This document shows, one piece after another, positions 30,683-38,887 of a stretch of DNA of 48,068 nucleotides. How positions within the stretch are numbered: the first letter of the stretch is position 1; every line of letters starts with the position of its first letter. The notes beneath the pieces were generated by a model, which saw nothing but the letters and a program-made list of their open reading frames with translations, searched no databases and was not told where the DNA came from. Both the position numbers and the translations under genes were made by a program. The stretch lies in contig NZ_CP008945.1 in assembly GCF_000732945.1 (NCBI RefSeq), positions 1-48,068 on the forward strand, read 5' to 3'. This stretch comes from Corynebacterium atypicum (GTDB taxonomy: Bacteria > Actinomycetota > Actinomycetes > Mycobacteriales > Mycobacteriaceae).

Positions 30683-32944
30683 CTAGTTGCCGAACTCGGA
30701 TGCGATCGCGAGCCCGTAGACGTACATGCCGTGCTTGGTCTTTTTCCGCACGAATCCGGCTTGTTCGACCGCAGCGTTGAAGTCGACCATCGGGCGCGCC
30801 CATCCTGAGGTGTTTTGCGCCCACGCCCGATACGTCTGATAGAGGTCACCAGCCCTCTCCGCTAAGCCATCCTCGACGTCGCACGAGTCCTCAAGGAACT
30901 GCGAGAACCAGTCGTTATCCTCCTTATAGGCCTGTGAGGCTTGAACCACCTGAGGCGGGGCTTTGAGCTTGTAGCCCTCACTGTGAATGAGGCGCGCGCC
31001 CTCCATAATCCACGTAAGGATTGCTCCGCCAGCGTGTTCGTAGAGGTGGTCGGCGTAGTTCTTCACATCCGTATCGCCTTCGATGACCGCGTTGAACGGG
31101 ATGACGATCAGACGCCGCCAGATGCCTGCGTCCATGGCTCCCACACGCGGCAAATGGTTCGTGTACAAGACCAGCGTGTGGGACGGAGTGAACGCGAAGG
31201 GATCCTTAAACTTTTTCTCTGCCGAGATCTGATCGGTCGAAGCAAGCTGTTTGACGTTCGAGGTTGATAGGCGCATGCCTTCTTCGGTTTCAGCCGCGAT
31301 CAAGAGCCGTTTACCTCTGGCTTCGGCAAGTTCGGGTTTGACGTTGCGACGCACCCCGACAGTGAGCGCATCTGCTGAGATCGTGCCCGAATACGTCCCC
31401 AACACGCGGGCGATGGTGTTCCAGAAGGTGGATTTGCCGTTTCGTCCGTCCCCGTAGGCGATGACGAGTGCTTCGACGAAGACTTGCCCGATCGCCGCCA
31501 ACCCCACAATGCGCTGCACGTAACCAATCAGCTCAGGATCTCCTTGGAAGAACACGTCAAGCGCGTCGGCCCAGATCTGTGCACCCTCATCGCTGGGGCC
31601 GACAGCGGTCTGCTTGGTCAATAGATCGGCTGGGTTGTGCTCGTGGCTACTACTGTCGCGTAGATCCCAGGTACCTGCCGGGGTGTTGAGCTGGTAGGGG
31701 TCGACGTCGAGGTCACGGATACGCACCTGCAAGATCGGCCCGGCTTCTTTCAACGTGGCCGTGATATTGCGTGACAAACGCCTGGAGAGAACGAACTTGT
31801 GATAGTTTTTGGATTCATCCCACGCCTTGAATGCTGCGACTTGGGCGGGGTTGAGTTTTGCTAGGCCGCGGGCTTTCGATGAAGCCGATGCCATCACCAC
31901 GTCAGCACCGGTAGAAACCATGGCTTGCCATGTTGTGGCGATAAGGTGTTGTGCTTCTTCAAGTTGACGAGAAGTCAGTTCTTGAACCACTCCTTGTGCG
32001 GACAGGTCGTTCTCATCCCACACGCCATGGTCGTAGACAAGCCACTTGGTAGCCAGCGAGTAGCGGATCTTGTTCGCATACTCGCCAGCCAATGTGTCTG
32101 CCTGACCGACATCGGAAAAATCATCCGGACGAAGCCCCGCCAACGCCTCATAAGCCTCTGGCGGCAGATAGCCTGGATCAGCAGCGACCTTCGAAGCGAA
32201 CCTGCACGCGCTATTCCAGATCGTCTGTAATTCTCCCTCGCTGAGCGGTGGCTCGCAGAGGTTGGCTTTGCGGTCGAACAGGTCTCGTGCTTGATCGGTC
32301 TGCCCGTAGCGGATGAGGACCCTGCCTGCGAAACGTGAGAGTGTAGCGTTGCGTGACCCTTCACCAATCACGAGAGTGCTTTGATCAAAGGCGGCGAACA
32401 CGTCGATCTCATCAGCGTCGTCCAACCAAGCATCGAGCAACTGGTCGCCCTCATGCACCGTAACTTGTGGGTTAGGGGTGCCGTAGATGAAGCGACCGGC
32501 ATCCAGAGCATTGCGATCAAAGAAACCAAAGCGCGATGCCAGGCGATGCTTCAATCCCGCGTATTCGTCCGCGTTCGTGATCGTGTGGATTGGGAAGTAG
32601 ACGTGGAAACGCGGCCTCGCCGATACCACACCCTTCGCCTTCATGTGATTACGGGAGGTGGCGGTCATGAACTCCACACCAGACATCAACTCGCCGAGCT
32701 TCTCAGGCGTGATCCACTCGGTGTGGGTTTCGGTGTGGTCGTTATCGATATCCATGACCACGCAATCCGAAGACATGAACGCTGCAGTTGAGCGGCGGTC
32801 ATTCACGTAGGTGGCTGCCACGTGATCGAAACCCGCGACTGCCGACAGCGACGCCGCGTCCGTGACGGTGTGGCTGTTCGGGTAGTGGTTGTTATTCCGT
32901 ACGCCGCTCACATTCGCGGCGCACAGGGTGAAGGGCGTGGTCAT
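30683..32944 (-). CDS. Primase-helicase (D5/P4 type)
   Basis: A 753-aa replication protein. The N-terminal AEP-like primase region has VVMDIDNDH and ARPRFHVYFPI (to about residue 180). A PriCT-like segment follows (GSRNATLSRFAGRVLIRYGQ), then the D5_N and SF3 helicase domains with Walker A YGDGRNGKSTFWN near residue 510. Further SF3 motifs are LLIAAETEEG, VLYTNHLPR and WRRLIVIPF. It should prime and unwind phage origins. It is translationally coupled to the upstream gene (ATGA, 32941-32944). At this length a single protein carries both activities. Confidence 0.93.
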   Translation of the reverse strand: MTTPFTLCAANVSGVRNNNHYPNSHTVTDAASLSAVAGFDHVAATYVNDRRSTAAFMSSDCVVMDIDNDHTETHTEWITPEKLGELMSGVEFMTATSRNHMKAKGVVSARPRFHVYFPIHTITNADEYAGLKHRLASRFGFFDRNALDAGRFIYGTPNPQVTVHEGDQLLDAWLDDADEIDVFAAFDQSTLVIGEGSRNATLSRFAGRVLIRYGQTDQARDLFDRKANLCEPPLSEGELQTIWNSACRFASKVAADPGYLPPEAYEALAGLRPDDFSDVGQADTLAGEYANKIRYSLATKWLVYDHGVWDENDLSAQGVVQELTSRQLEEAQHLIATTWQAMVSTGADVVMASASSKARGLAKLNPAQVAAFKAWDESKNYHKFVLSRRLSRNITATLKEAGPILQVRIRDLDVDPYQLNTPAGTWDLRDSSSHEHNPADLLTKQTAVGPSDEGAQIWADALDVFFQGDPELIGYVQRIVGLAAIGQVFVEALVIAYGDGRNGKSTFWNTIARVLGTYSGTISADALTVGVRRNVKPELAEARGKRLLIAAETEEGMRLSTSNVKQLASTDQISAEKKFKDPFAFTPSHTLVLYTNHLPRVGAMDAGIWRRLIVIPFNAVIEGDTDVKNYADHLYEHAGGAILTWIMEGARLIHSEGYKLKAPPQVVQASQAYKEDNDWFSQFLEDSCDVEDGLAERAGDLYQTYRAWAQNTSGWARPMVDFNAAVEQAGFVRKKTKHGMYVYGLAIASEFGN

Positions 32945-33378
32945 GGGGTGACCTCCTTGAAATCAGAATCGAAAAACTTAATGGGCAACTCGAGGTCGCG
33001 TGCCCACCCGATCTCTAAGCGCATACCAGGGCTGACGTGTCCGACATATGCCCAGAAGGCTTCGCACTTGGCGAGCAGCACACGGTTGAAAAACATCGCC
33101 AGCTCCCGCTGATCAAAATCGGTGTCATCCATGAACTGCGGGAACAGCAGGTGTGGGGCGAATAGGATTTTGCCCGCGCCCACTGCAAATCCACAGAATT
33201 GACGGGCCAGCTCCACGTTCGCCTCGGTGTCGCCCGAGTAGGGCGAGCAGATATAAACCAAGGGCCGGTAACCGAACAGTTCACGCTGGAGCTTCTTGAG
33301 CGCGTGGTAGCTCGTCAGGTCCAGATAGCCTTCGGTGTTCTTCTTCGAAAACCCAATATCAAGAGTCGCGACGGTCAT
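32941..33378 (-). CDS. DUF4406 / nucleoside deoxyribosyltransferase-like protein
   Basis: A 145-aa protein with a Rossmann-like fold. YRPLVYICSPYSGD starts the first strand and loop, then ILFAPHLLFPQFM and a C-terminal VSPGMRLEIGWARDL. These are hallmarks of the nucleoside 2-deoxyribosyltransferase-like superfamily. Biochemical function in phages is not established; nucleotide metabolism or sensing is plausible. It overlaps both neighbours by ATGA, so it is co-translated with antirepressor and primase. Confidence 0.8.
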   Translation of the reverse strand: MTVATLDIGFSKKNTEGYLDLTSYHALKKLQRELFGYRPLVYICSPYSGDTEANVELARQFCGFAVGAGKILFAPHLLFPQFMDDTDFDQRELAMFFNRVLLAKCEAFWAYVGHVSPGMRLEIGWARDLELPIKFFDSDFKEVTP

Positions 33379-34139
33379 GCTTGCACCTGACCTTCACGCT
33401 CAATCACCGGCAGAATGCCGAGCTGGTTCTTCAAAAGGTCGTAGATGAACAAGCGACCCTTCTGGGTCCAGTACATGTGGGTCGCGGTTTTACCTTCGCC
33501 GTATTCGTGGGTCTTGGACTGGGTGTAGCCCTGCTCGGCGTACTTGGCATAGAGGAACCAGCGGCCAGACTGATGGAACTGCACGTGAGCATCACGCAGA
33601 ATGCGGTTGAGCTTCTTCGCGGAAAGTCCGTAGTCCTTCGCAATCGCCGTCGTCGTCAGGAGTGAATCGGACTGCAACACAACGTCGTAGTACGAGACTT
33701 TCGGTGCCGCTTCAAGTAGCGCTTGCTCTGCGGCCAGGCGCTTGGCTCGCTCGGCACGCAGCGTGGCGATGGCATGCTCAAGGAACTCATCGTCAACGAG
33801 GAGTTCGTCGTATGCGTACATGCCGTGGCGGCGAATCGTCGGTAGCACTTCATCGAACACCCATGCTTCGAACTTCTGCGCTGCCGGGAGTTTGGAGGAG
33901 ATGATGAGGCGGTAGAGGTCGCCTTCAGCAATGAAGCGAACCTGCTGGATTCCACCAGCGGTCTCAAGGGGGTGGTAATTTGCCACCCCCTTGCAGTGCA
34001 GCTTCACCGCGTTCGTCGCATCCTGGTAGCCGAGCGCGGTGGCGACGTCCTTGCCGCAGAAAAGGATCTGACCATCATTGGTGGTGGTTCGGATCGTGCC
34101 GAACACGTCGTTGGTGAATGTTTGAATCTGGTTTCCCAT
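33375..34139 (-). CDS. BRO-N / KilAC-type antirepressor
   Basis: A 254-aa regulator. The BRO-N domain covers residues 1-105 (CGKDVATALGYQDATNAV, LPAAQKFEAWVFDEVLP). The C-terminal antirepressor domain covers 145-240 (TTTAIAKDYGLSAKKLNRIL, THMYWTQKGRLFIYDLL). Antirepressors counter the lysogenic repressor; the target here would be the XRE protein at 40.8-41.1 kb, by inference. ATG 34139 lies after GGAAGGA. Upstream are a family 2 junction repeat with a GTCGGCA / TGCCGAC stem, and the divergent moron 3. Confidence 0.88.
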   Translation of the reverse strand: MGNQIQTFTNDVFGTIRTTTNDGQILFCGKDVATALGYQDATNAVKLHCKGVANYHPLETAGGIQQVRFIAEGDLYRLIISSKLPAAQKFEAWVFDEVLPTIRRHGMYAYDELLVDDEFLEHAIATLRAERAKRLAAEQALLEAAPKVSYYDVVLQSDSLLTTTAIAKDYGLSAKKLNRILRDAHVQFHQSGRWFLYAKYAEQGYTQSKTHEYGEGKTATHMYWTQKGRLFIYDLLKNQLGILPVIEREGQVQA

Positions 34140-34204
34140 GGCGGGGTTCCTTCCCGAGACCCCGTCGAGAAAAAGTCGTGCCGGTCGGCACAAGGGTTAA
34201 GGGC

Positions 34205-34245
34205 CTCACCCCACTGCCGACGAACCTAAAAGTGTTAAATCCGCG
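34205..34245 (-). repeat. Junction repeat family 2, copy 2
   Basis: On the minus strand: GCGGATTTAACAC, TTTTAGG, then TTCGTCGGCAGTGGGGTGA. It is followed within 25 bases by the complementary TGCCGAC arm, giving a hairpin about 60 bases before the antirepressor start. It lies in the divergent region between the antirepressor and moron 3. Confidence 0.65.
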
Positions 34246-34295
34246 CCGGGTATACCCCGCAGACAAACAGTGCTGCGCGAGTGAACATGGGTGGC

Positions 34296-34478
34296 ATGAG
34301 TGAGATTGATAAGGCCACGGTGTGGGCGATGGCGAAAAACATGCGCCTATTCGCCTTGATGGAATATCTGCGCAACCTCGACAACGACCCAGCACCGAAC
34401 GCTGCGAATCAGCAAATCGCCGCTTATCTGCGAGAGTTCATGGAAACCGACCCGAAGCTGCTGCTCGGCGACGAGTAG
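34296..34478 (+). CDS. Small plus-strand protein (moron 3)
   Basis: A 60-aa protein, MSEIDKATVWAMAKNMRLFA, then EYLRNLDNDPAP and TDPKLLLGDE. It is mostly helical and acidic, with no recognised family. It runs opposite to its neighbours, ending 3 bases from the convergent polymerase stop and starting back to back with the antirepressor. A GTG five codons upstream (34281) could be the start; neither has a strong ribosome site. Confidence 0.55.
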   Translation: MSEIDKATVWAMAKNMRLFALMEYLRNLDNDPAPNAANQQIAAYLREFMETDPKLLLGDE

Positions 34479-34481
34479 GAG

Positions 34482-36449
34482 TTAGTCCTTGCGGTAGTAG
34501 CCGCACTCGTAACCGTCCGCATCCAACGGCAAACCGTCGGCCCAGGCTGGGAGCGTGGACATGAGCTGGCACGCATCGGTGACGGTGAAGCCCGAATCCA
34601 GAGGTTCGTCGATGACGATTTCGTCGTGAACATGCATCACGATCTGATGCCCATCTTGCGCTACTGCGTGCATACCGGTGACGAGAAGGTCACGCGCGAT
34701 CGCCTGAACGATATTCTCGACCAACTTGCCGCCGTAGGTTTCGAGCTGCCCCCAGCGACGTGCAGTGGTGGTTCCGGTGTAGGTGATGGACGTGCCACCC
34801 CAACGATTCTCACCCAGACGCGGCTGCACATACGCTAATCTCCTGCCTGAGGGCAATTCGATGAAGAGAATCCCAGACTCGACACTGAACCGTAGCTTCC
34901 GTAGACGGATTGGTTGACGAGACGTGATGGCGGCGATCGCGGCTTCTTCGACGTCTGCCCAGAGCTGAACGATGTGTGGATTAGCTTGCCGCCATGCATC
35001 CACGACTGGTTTGAGCTCATGCTCAGCTAAGCCCATGGTGAGGGCTCCCATGGCTTTAAGCGCACCAGCTGACCCTTGATAACCACAGCTTAGGGTCGCA
35101 ATTTTCCCTTTCTGCCGTAGCTCGCCGTTGATGCCGTGTTTTTCGACTGGGACGCCAAACATGCGCGACGCGGTCTCGCAGTAGAGGTCTTTGCCCTCAC
35201 GGAAGGCGGCCAGGGTGGTTGTTTCTCCTGCGAGCCAGGCTATGACGCGCGCCTCGATTGCAGAAAAGTCAGCGACGATAAACCTGTGCCCCGGAGAAGG
35301 AATAAAGGCGGTACGAATAAGTTGGCTGAGCGTGTCGGGCACAGACTCGTAGAGCAGCTCCAACGCATCAAGATTACCCGCCCTGACCAGAGTTCGGGCT
35401 TGGTCGAGATCAGGCAGATAGTTCCTGGGCAAGTTCTGTACCTGCACGAGGCGTCCGGCGAAGCGCCCGGTGCGTCCTGCTCCGTAGAACTGGATGAGCC
35501 CACGCGCCCGGCCGTCGCCGCCTGCGACGTTTTGCATCGCCTGGTATTTCTTGACGCTGGATTTCGCTAGATCGCCGCGCAGTTCGAGGACTTCTTTCAC
35601 CTCGCCAGTGGCGGTATCGAGGGCTGCATCGACGTCGGCTTTCGCTAGTGATTCGAGTTCGCAGCCGTGGTTGTGGAGCCATTGTTTGAGCTGGATCGGC
35701 GAGTTCGGATTCTCCAACCCAGTCAATGTCTGTGCCCGAGCGAGTGTGGCGTTGCGGTGGTGTTCGTCCACGGCAACGGCATTATCGACGAGCGTGTGGT
35801 CGAGGAGAATCCCAGCATCATTGATCCGTTGGTCGAGGTCGTAGGTGTCCCACTCGGACTCCGGCATCGGGAACGATGAGAGCCGCTCGTGGATGGCAAG
35901 TTCGACTTCGACGTCACGACGGTTGTAGTCGATAAATCTCGCCCAGCCGGGCGGGTCAGCTGATGGTGGGTTCCTGCGTTTTCCACCGTTGAGCACTGAG
36001 GGTGTGGTGGGAGTGCAGAATTGCTTGATCAACTTGCGGCCGGCGCTGTCCTTTTGAACATTGAGGTTGAGGACAGTGGCCACTGCGTCGAGGCTCATTG
36101 GTAAACCGAGGTAGGCGGACCAGATCATGGTGCAGCGCCACTGAGGCGGATCAAGAAACTCCTCAGTGAGGAGGTCTGGGTGGTGGCGGCGCAGCCACGC
36201 CGAGAGTGCGACTCGCTCGAAGGCGGCGTTATGCGCCCACTTGACCACATCCGGATCCACCAGTGCCGCCAGAGCCTCATCGGGCAGGGCCTCGCCGCTG
36301 GCAAGATCCACCACCTCAACCGGGTCACCGTCAATCGAATATCCGAAGAGAAGCAGGTCAAAGTCTGGGTGGTCGGCATACGGGTAAACACCCGTCTTGG
36401 CGAGCCGAACAGGGCTGAAAGATTCAATATCGCAGAAGAGTGTTCGCAT
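34482..36449 (-). CDS. DNA polymerase I (family A) with proofreading domain
   Basis: A 655-aa phage replicative polymerase. The 3-5 exonuclease is at the N-terminus (CDIESFS, KWAHNAAFERVA, YNRRDVEVE, with the catalytic Asp/Glu). The polymerase domain has motif A VADFSAIEARVIAWLAGE, the O-helix region (CGYQGSAGALKAMG) and motif C HDEIVID. There is no 5-nuclease domain, normal for phage enzymes. ATG 36449 has GAAAGGA upstream. A hairpin terminator or attenuator lies between it and the DUF2815 gene, suggesting a lower expression level. Confidence 0.95.
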   Translation of the reverse strand: MRTLFCDIESFSPVRLAKTGVYPYADHPDFDLLLFGYSIDGDPVEVVDLASGEALPDEALAALVDPDVVKWAHNAAFERVALSAWLRRHHPDLLTEEFLDPPQWRCTMIWSAYLGLPMSLDAVATVLNLNVQKDSAGRKLIKQFCTPTTPSVLNGGKRRNPPSADPPGWARFIDYNRRDVEVELAIHERLSSFPMPESEWDTYDLDQRINDAGILLDHTLVDNAVAVDEHHRNATLARAQTLTGLENPNSPIQLKQWLHNHGCELESLAKADVDAALDTATGEVKEVLELRGDLAKSSVKKYQAMQNVAGGDGRARGLIQFYGAGRTGRFAGRLVQVQNLPRNYLPDLDQARTLVRAGNLDALELLYESVPDTLSQLIRTAFIPSPGHRFIVADFSAIEARVIAWLAGETTTLAAFREGKDLYCETASRMFGVPVEKHGINGELRQKGKIATLSCGYQGSAGALKAMGALTMGLAEHELKPVVDAWRQANPHIVQLWADVEEAAIAAITSRQPIRLRKLRFSVESGILFIELPSGRRLAYVQPRLGENRWGGTSITYTGTTTARRWGQLETYGGKLVENIVQAIARDLLVTGMHAVAQDGHQIVMHVHDEIVIDEPLDSGFTVTDACQLMSTLPAWADGLPLDADGYECGYYRKD

Positions 36450-36478
36450 GACGGGGTTCCTTTCACATAGAGGAAAAT

Positions 36479-36515
36479 GTGGAGGGAACCAACAAGATGT
36501 GCTGATTCCCTCCAC
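36479..36515 (-). terminator. Hairpin after DUF2815, before the polymerase
   Basis: A perfect 10-bp stem GTGGAGGGAA / TTCCCTCCAC (36479-36488 / 36506-36515) with a 17-base loop, followed on the minus strand by CATTTTCC. It lies 13 bases past the DUF2815 stop. The tail is moderately T-rich, so it may act as a partial terminator. Confidence 0.7.
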
Positions 36516-36527
36516 GTGTGGGGATGG

Positions 36528-37079
36528 TTAGTTCAGGAAGTTGTCATCAGCGGCGAAGGAACCGAAGTCGGTCTCAGCGCTCACGCGGCCACCACCGAGA
36601 CTCTCGCCGTCACGGGTCTTTTGAATGTTGCCGAGTCCGCACGCCACACCCTTGTTCCCGTTCCTGTTGAAGCTGTAGAAGGACAGGGATACTCGTGCGT
36701 AGCAGCCCGAGTAGACCTCGCCGCGGTCAAGAATCGGCGCGACGCTCTGATCGACGATCTGCGGAGCTGTCAGAGAGTTTGCGTTGAGGAAGTAGGCGCC
36801 CTTGTAGGCTTCATCGTCACGCTCAATATCCCCATCACGCAACGGAAGCTTCAAGGCAGCCTTGTTCGGGCGCTTCCCACCAAACTTGGCAATACCGGCC
36901 TCGATGGCCGCGTCCACGGCCTTCTCAATGGCTGCGATGGTGGATGTGTCGGACTTCGGGATGATCAGGGAGACGGAGTACTTGGGTTTTCCGCCTTGGA
37001 TGGAGTTCGGCTCCCAAATATGGGCATAACTGAGGCGTACTTCGCCGGTGACGATACGGGTCGGATTAGTCGTTGTCAT
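36528..37079 (-). CDS. DUF2815 protein, probable ssDNA-binding
   Basis: A 183-aa protein with the family layout: GEVRLSYAHIWEPNSIQGGKP, KYSVSLIIPKSD, AYKGAYFLNANS and a final acidic tail (DFGSFAADDNFLN). DUF2815 proteins have an OB-fold and are believed to bind single-stranded DNA in phage replication. The acidic tip fits SSB-like partner contacts. It sits between DUF2800 and polymerase, the usual trio. Confidence 0.85.
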   Translation of the reverse strand: MTTTNPTRIVTGEVRLSYAHIWEPNSIQGGKPKYSVSLIIPKSDTSTIAAIEKAVDAAIEAGIAKFGGKRPNKAALKLPLRDGDIERDDEAYKGAYFLNANSLTAPQIVDQSVAPILDRGEVYSGCYARVSLSFYSFNRNGNKGVACGLGNIQKTRDGESLGGGRVSAETDFGSFAADDNFLN

Positions 37080-37102
37080 AATCTTGTTCTTCTTTCTGTT
37101 CG

Positions 37103-38242
37103 TTACTTGTTTGGTTGGAAATCGGTGGCCGCACTCACCAGGTCAAGCGGCGGCCGTTTGTCGGATGCAGGCACCAGGGTTGGTTTTCCTGCAGGTTTGG
37201 TTACGAGGTCACCGAGGACCTCGTTGAAGGTAGGTTTGCCCATGAGCTTTTCCATGGCTGTGAGGGTGATGAGCTTTCGGTCCCAGATGTCCCTATAGCC
37301 AGCCGCTTCCGCCGCTGCAGCCACCTCTTTCTCAGAGGTGTATTTGCGTATCGACCGTCCGGCGACGAGCTTGAACCCCTCAAAGACCACTCCCTGGTTG
37401 ACGGCCTTGGAAAGGGCGTAGGCTTCCACGTCGGATGCCCAGGACTTCAGATCCGGAATCTTCGCTAGTACGTCAGCGATCTCTGCATCACTCAGTTCTG
37501 CTGGTGGGGCGAACTCCAACTTGGCAAGTTGAAGATTGGCTTCGGCTCGTGCTCGACACGTTGGCGCGATACGACAGAACTGACACCACGAGCCTGGACA
37601 AAACTCACCCTCACCTACGGCTGCGAGCTCGGCTTTCGGTTTCACCTTGGCCTCAGCCCAGGCTTCAAGTTCTGCGACGGTGATGCTCCAGGTGTTGACG
37701 TTGGATCGGCGTGGCTGGAAGATCGTCACCTCCACCGTCTCGATGTCATACAGGCTCCCGAACGCATGGAGCGCTCCGAGGACGTAAAGCATGAGTTGCG
37801 GGTTCTGCTCGGCTTCAACCAACACACCTTGCCCGTACTTCAGATCAATGATCTGGAGTGTGGGTTCAGCGATGATAACGGCGTCGCCGGTGCCGAACCC
37901 GCCCGGCACAATGTGGGAGAAGTCGAGACGCTGCTCGATCAGCACCTGCGGATCACCACAGGCCTCCCGAGCCAGCGAGACGTGCTCCTGGATGAAGGCG
38001 ACGTAATCATCGGTGTAGTGCTCCATCTCGGTATCGATCCAGTCGGATTCCGGCTTGAACGCGGGTGCCTGGTGGAGGGCGCACCGCAGTTTCCACTCTG
38101 CGAGGGCGTGTGCGACGGTGCCCTGCTCGGCAGCCGATGACGAAGAATCCGGCTCGCGGGACTCCAGGACGGCGCTGGGCGGGCAGTTCAACCACCGGTG
38201 CGCACCCGACGCCGACAACAACGCGTGATCACTCGGAGCCAT
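37103..38242 (-). CDS. DUF2800 nuclease (Cas4/RecB-like)
   Basis: A 379-aa protein of the DUF2800 family. It opens LLSASGAHRWLNCPPSAVLE, has EQGTVAHALAEW, and the nuclease core is GFGTGDAVIIAEP then IIDLKYGQGV with the D and DxK residues. The C-terminal cysteine cluster (FCPGSWCQFCRIAPTCRAR) plus C19 could hold an iron-sulphur cluster as in Cas4. A role in end processing or recombination during replication is inferred. The start overlaps the upstream gene end. Confidence 0.88.
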   Translation of the reverse strand: MAPSDHALLSASGAHRWLNCPPSAVLESREPDSSSSAAEQGTVAHALAEWKLRCALHQAPAFKPESDWIDTEMEHYTDDYVAFIQEHVSLAREACGDPQVLIEQRLDFSHIVPGGFGTGDAVIIAEPTLQIIDLKYGQGVLVEAEQNPQLMLYVLGALHAFGSLYDIETVEVTIFQPRRSNVNTWSITVAELEAWAEAKVKPKAELAAVGEGEFCPGSWCQFCRIAPTCRARAEANLQLAKLEFAPPAELSDAEIADVLAKIPDLKSWASDVEAYALSKAVNQGVVFEGFKLVAGRSIRKYTSEKEVAAAAEAAGYRDIWDRKLITLTAMEKLMGKPTFNEVLGDLVTKPAGKPTLVPASDKRPPLDLVSAATDFQPNK

Positions 38243-38636
38243 CAGCTAACCCCTGTGCCTTGGCGAGCAGCCATGAGTATTTGGCCGGGTCGACCGCCGA
38301 GAGCTTGTCTGCGCCGGTGGCGACGATCAGTTCCCGTACCTGCTCGGTCATGCCCTGACTGGAGAGCCCGGCGAGGACGCCACGCACCTGCACCAACGAC
38401 ACAGGCTCAGGTGCCGGTTCGGGTGCCTGCTGGTGGGTGGTCCTGTACTCAGCAGCCGCTTCTTCCAGCGCAGGTTGTGCCAGTTGGGCGGCGGCGATCG
38501 GACGCGCACCGGGCATCCCGGCATGATCCTCGAACCCTTCCCACGCGGTCTCCTCAATCGCGGCCGCAAGCATCGTCACGCCTTCGGCGATCCGGTTCAA
38601 CGCTGCGATGTGCTTGTTCGCATCGGTGACGTTCAC
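38229..38636 (-). CDS. Conserved phage protein next to DUF2800
   Basis: A 135-aa protein with helical N-terminal (DANKHIAALNRIAEGVTMLA), Pro/Glu linker (QQAPEPAPEPVS) and C-terminal ALLAGLSSQG-like helices (VRGVLAGLSSQGMTEQVREL, ADKLSAVDPAKYSWLL). Similar proteins regularly precede DUF2800 in phages and are sometimes labelled rRNA biogenesis protein by automatic annotation; the function is not known. It has a GTG start overlapping the upstream stop (GTGA). Confidence 0.65.
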   Translation of the reverse strand: MNVTDANKHIAALNRIAEGVTMLAAAIEETAWEGFEDHAGMPGARPIAAAQLAQPALEEAAAEYRTTHQQAPEPAPEPVSLVQVRGVLAGLSSQGMTEQVRELIVATGADKLSAVDPAKYSWLLAKAQGLADGSE

Positions 38637-38887
38637 GCCGCATCACCACCCTCACGGGTGACACCTGCCGCGTCGGCCAGCGCCATCAGGTCGTCGTCGG
38701 TTTCGGCGATGTCGATCTGCTTGACCGAGTTGCCGGGCACGACGATGGTGACGCGCTGCTTGCGACCCAGGAGCTTGCGCATGATGCGTCCGCGCAGGGT
38801 GACTGTGCGGGTGCCGACGATCCCCGGATCATCGGGGATGTGCTTGGCGATATGGAGCTTGAGCCGATGCTGGGTCATCTCCTTCAC
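38633..38887 (-). CDS. Small conserved phage protein
   Basis: An 84-aa protein (from GTG 38887; 81 aa from ATG 38878) containing IVGTRTVTLRGRIMRKLLGR and acidic ETDDDLMALADAAGV. It is strand-rich and basic in the middle. No function is recognised. Its start overlaps the end of the sigma-like gene, so it is in the same operon. AAGGA six bases upstream favours the GTG. Confidence 0.55.
   Translation of the reverse strand: MKEMTQHRLKLHIAKHIPDDPGIVGTRTVTLRGRIMRKLLGRKQRVTIVVPGNSVKQIDIAETDDDLMALADAAGVTREGGDAA

Noticed and set aside
36477..37298. A 273-codon plus-strand open frame
   Set aside because: It overlaps DUF2815 and DUF2800 on the other strand, both well supported, and runs through a terminator hairpin.
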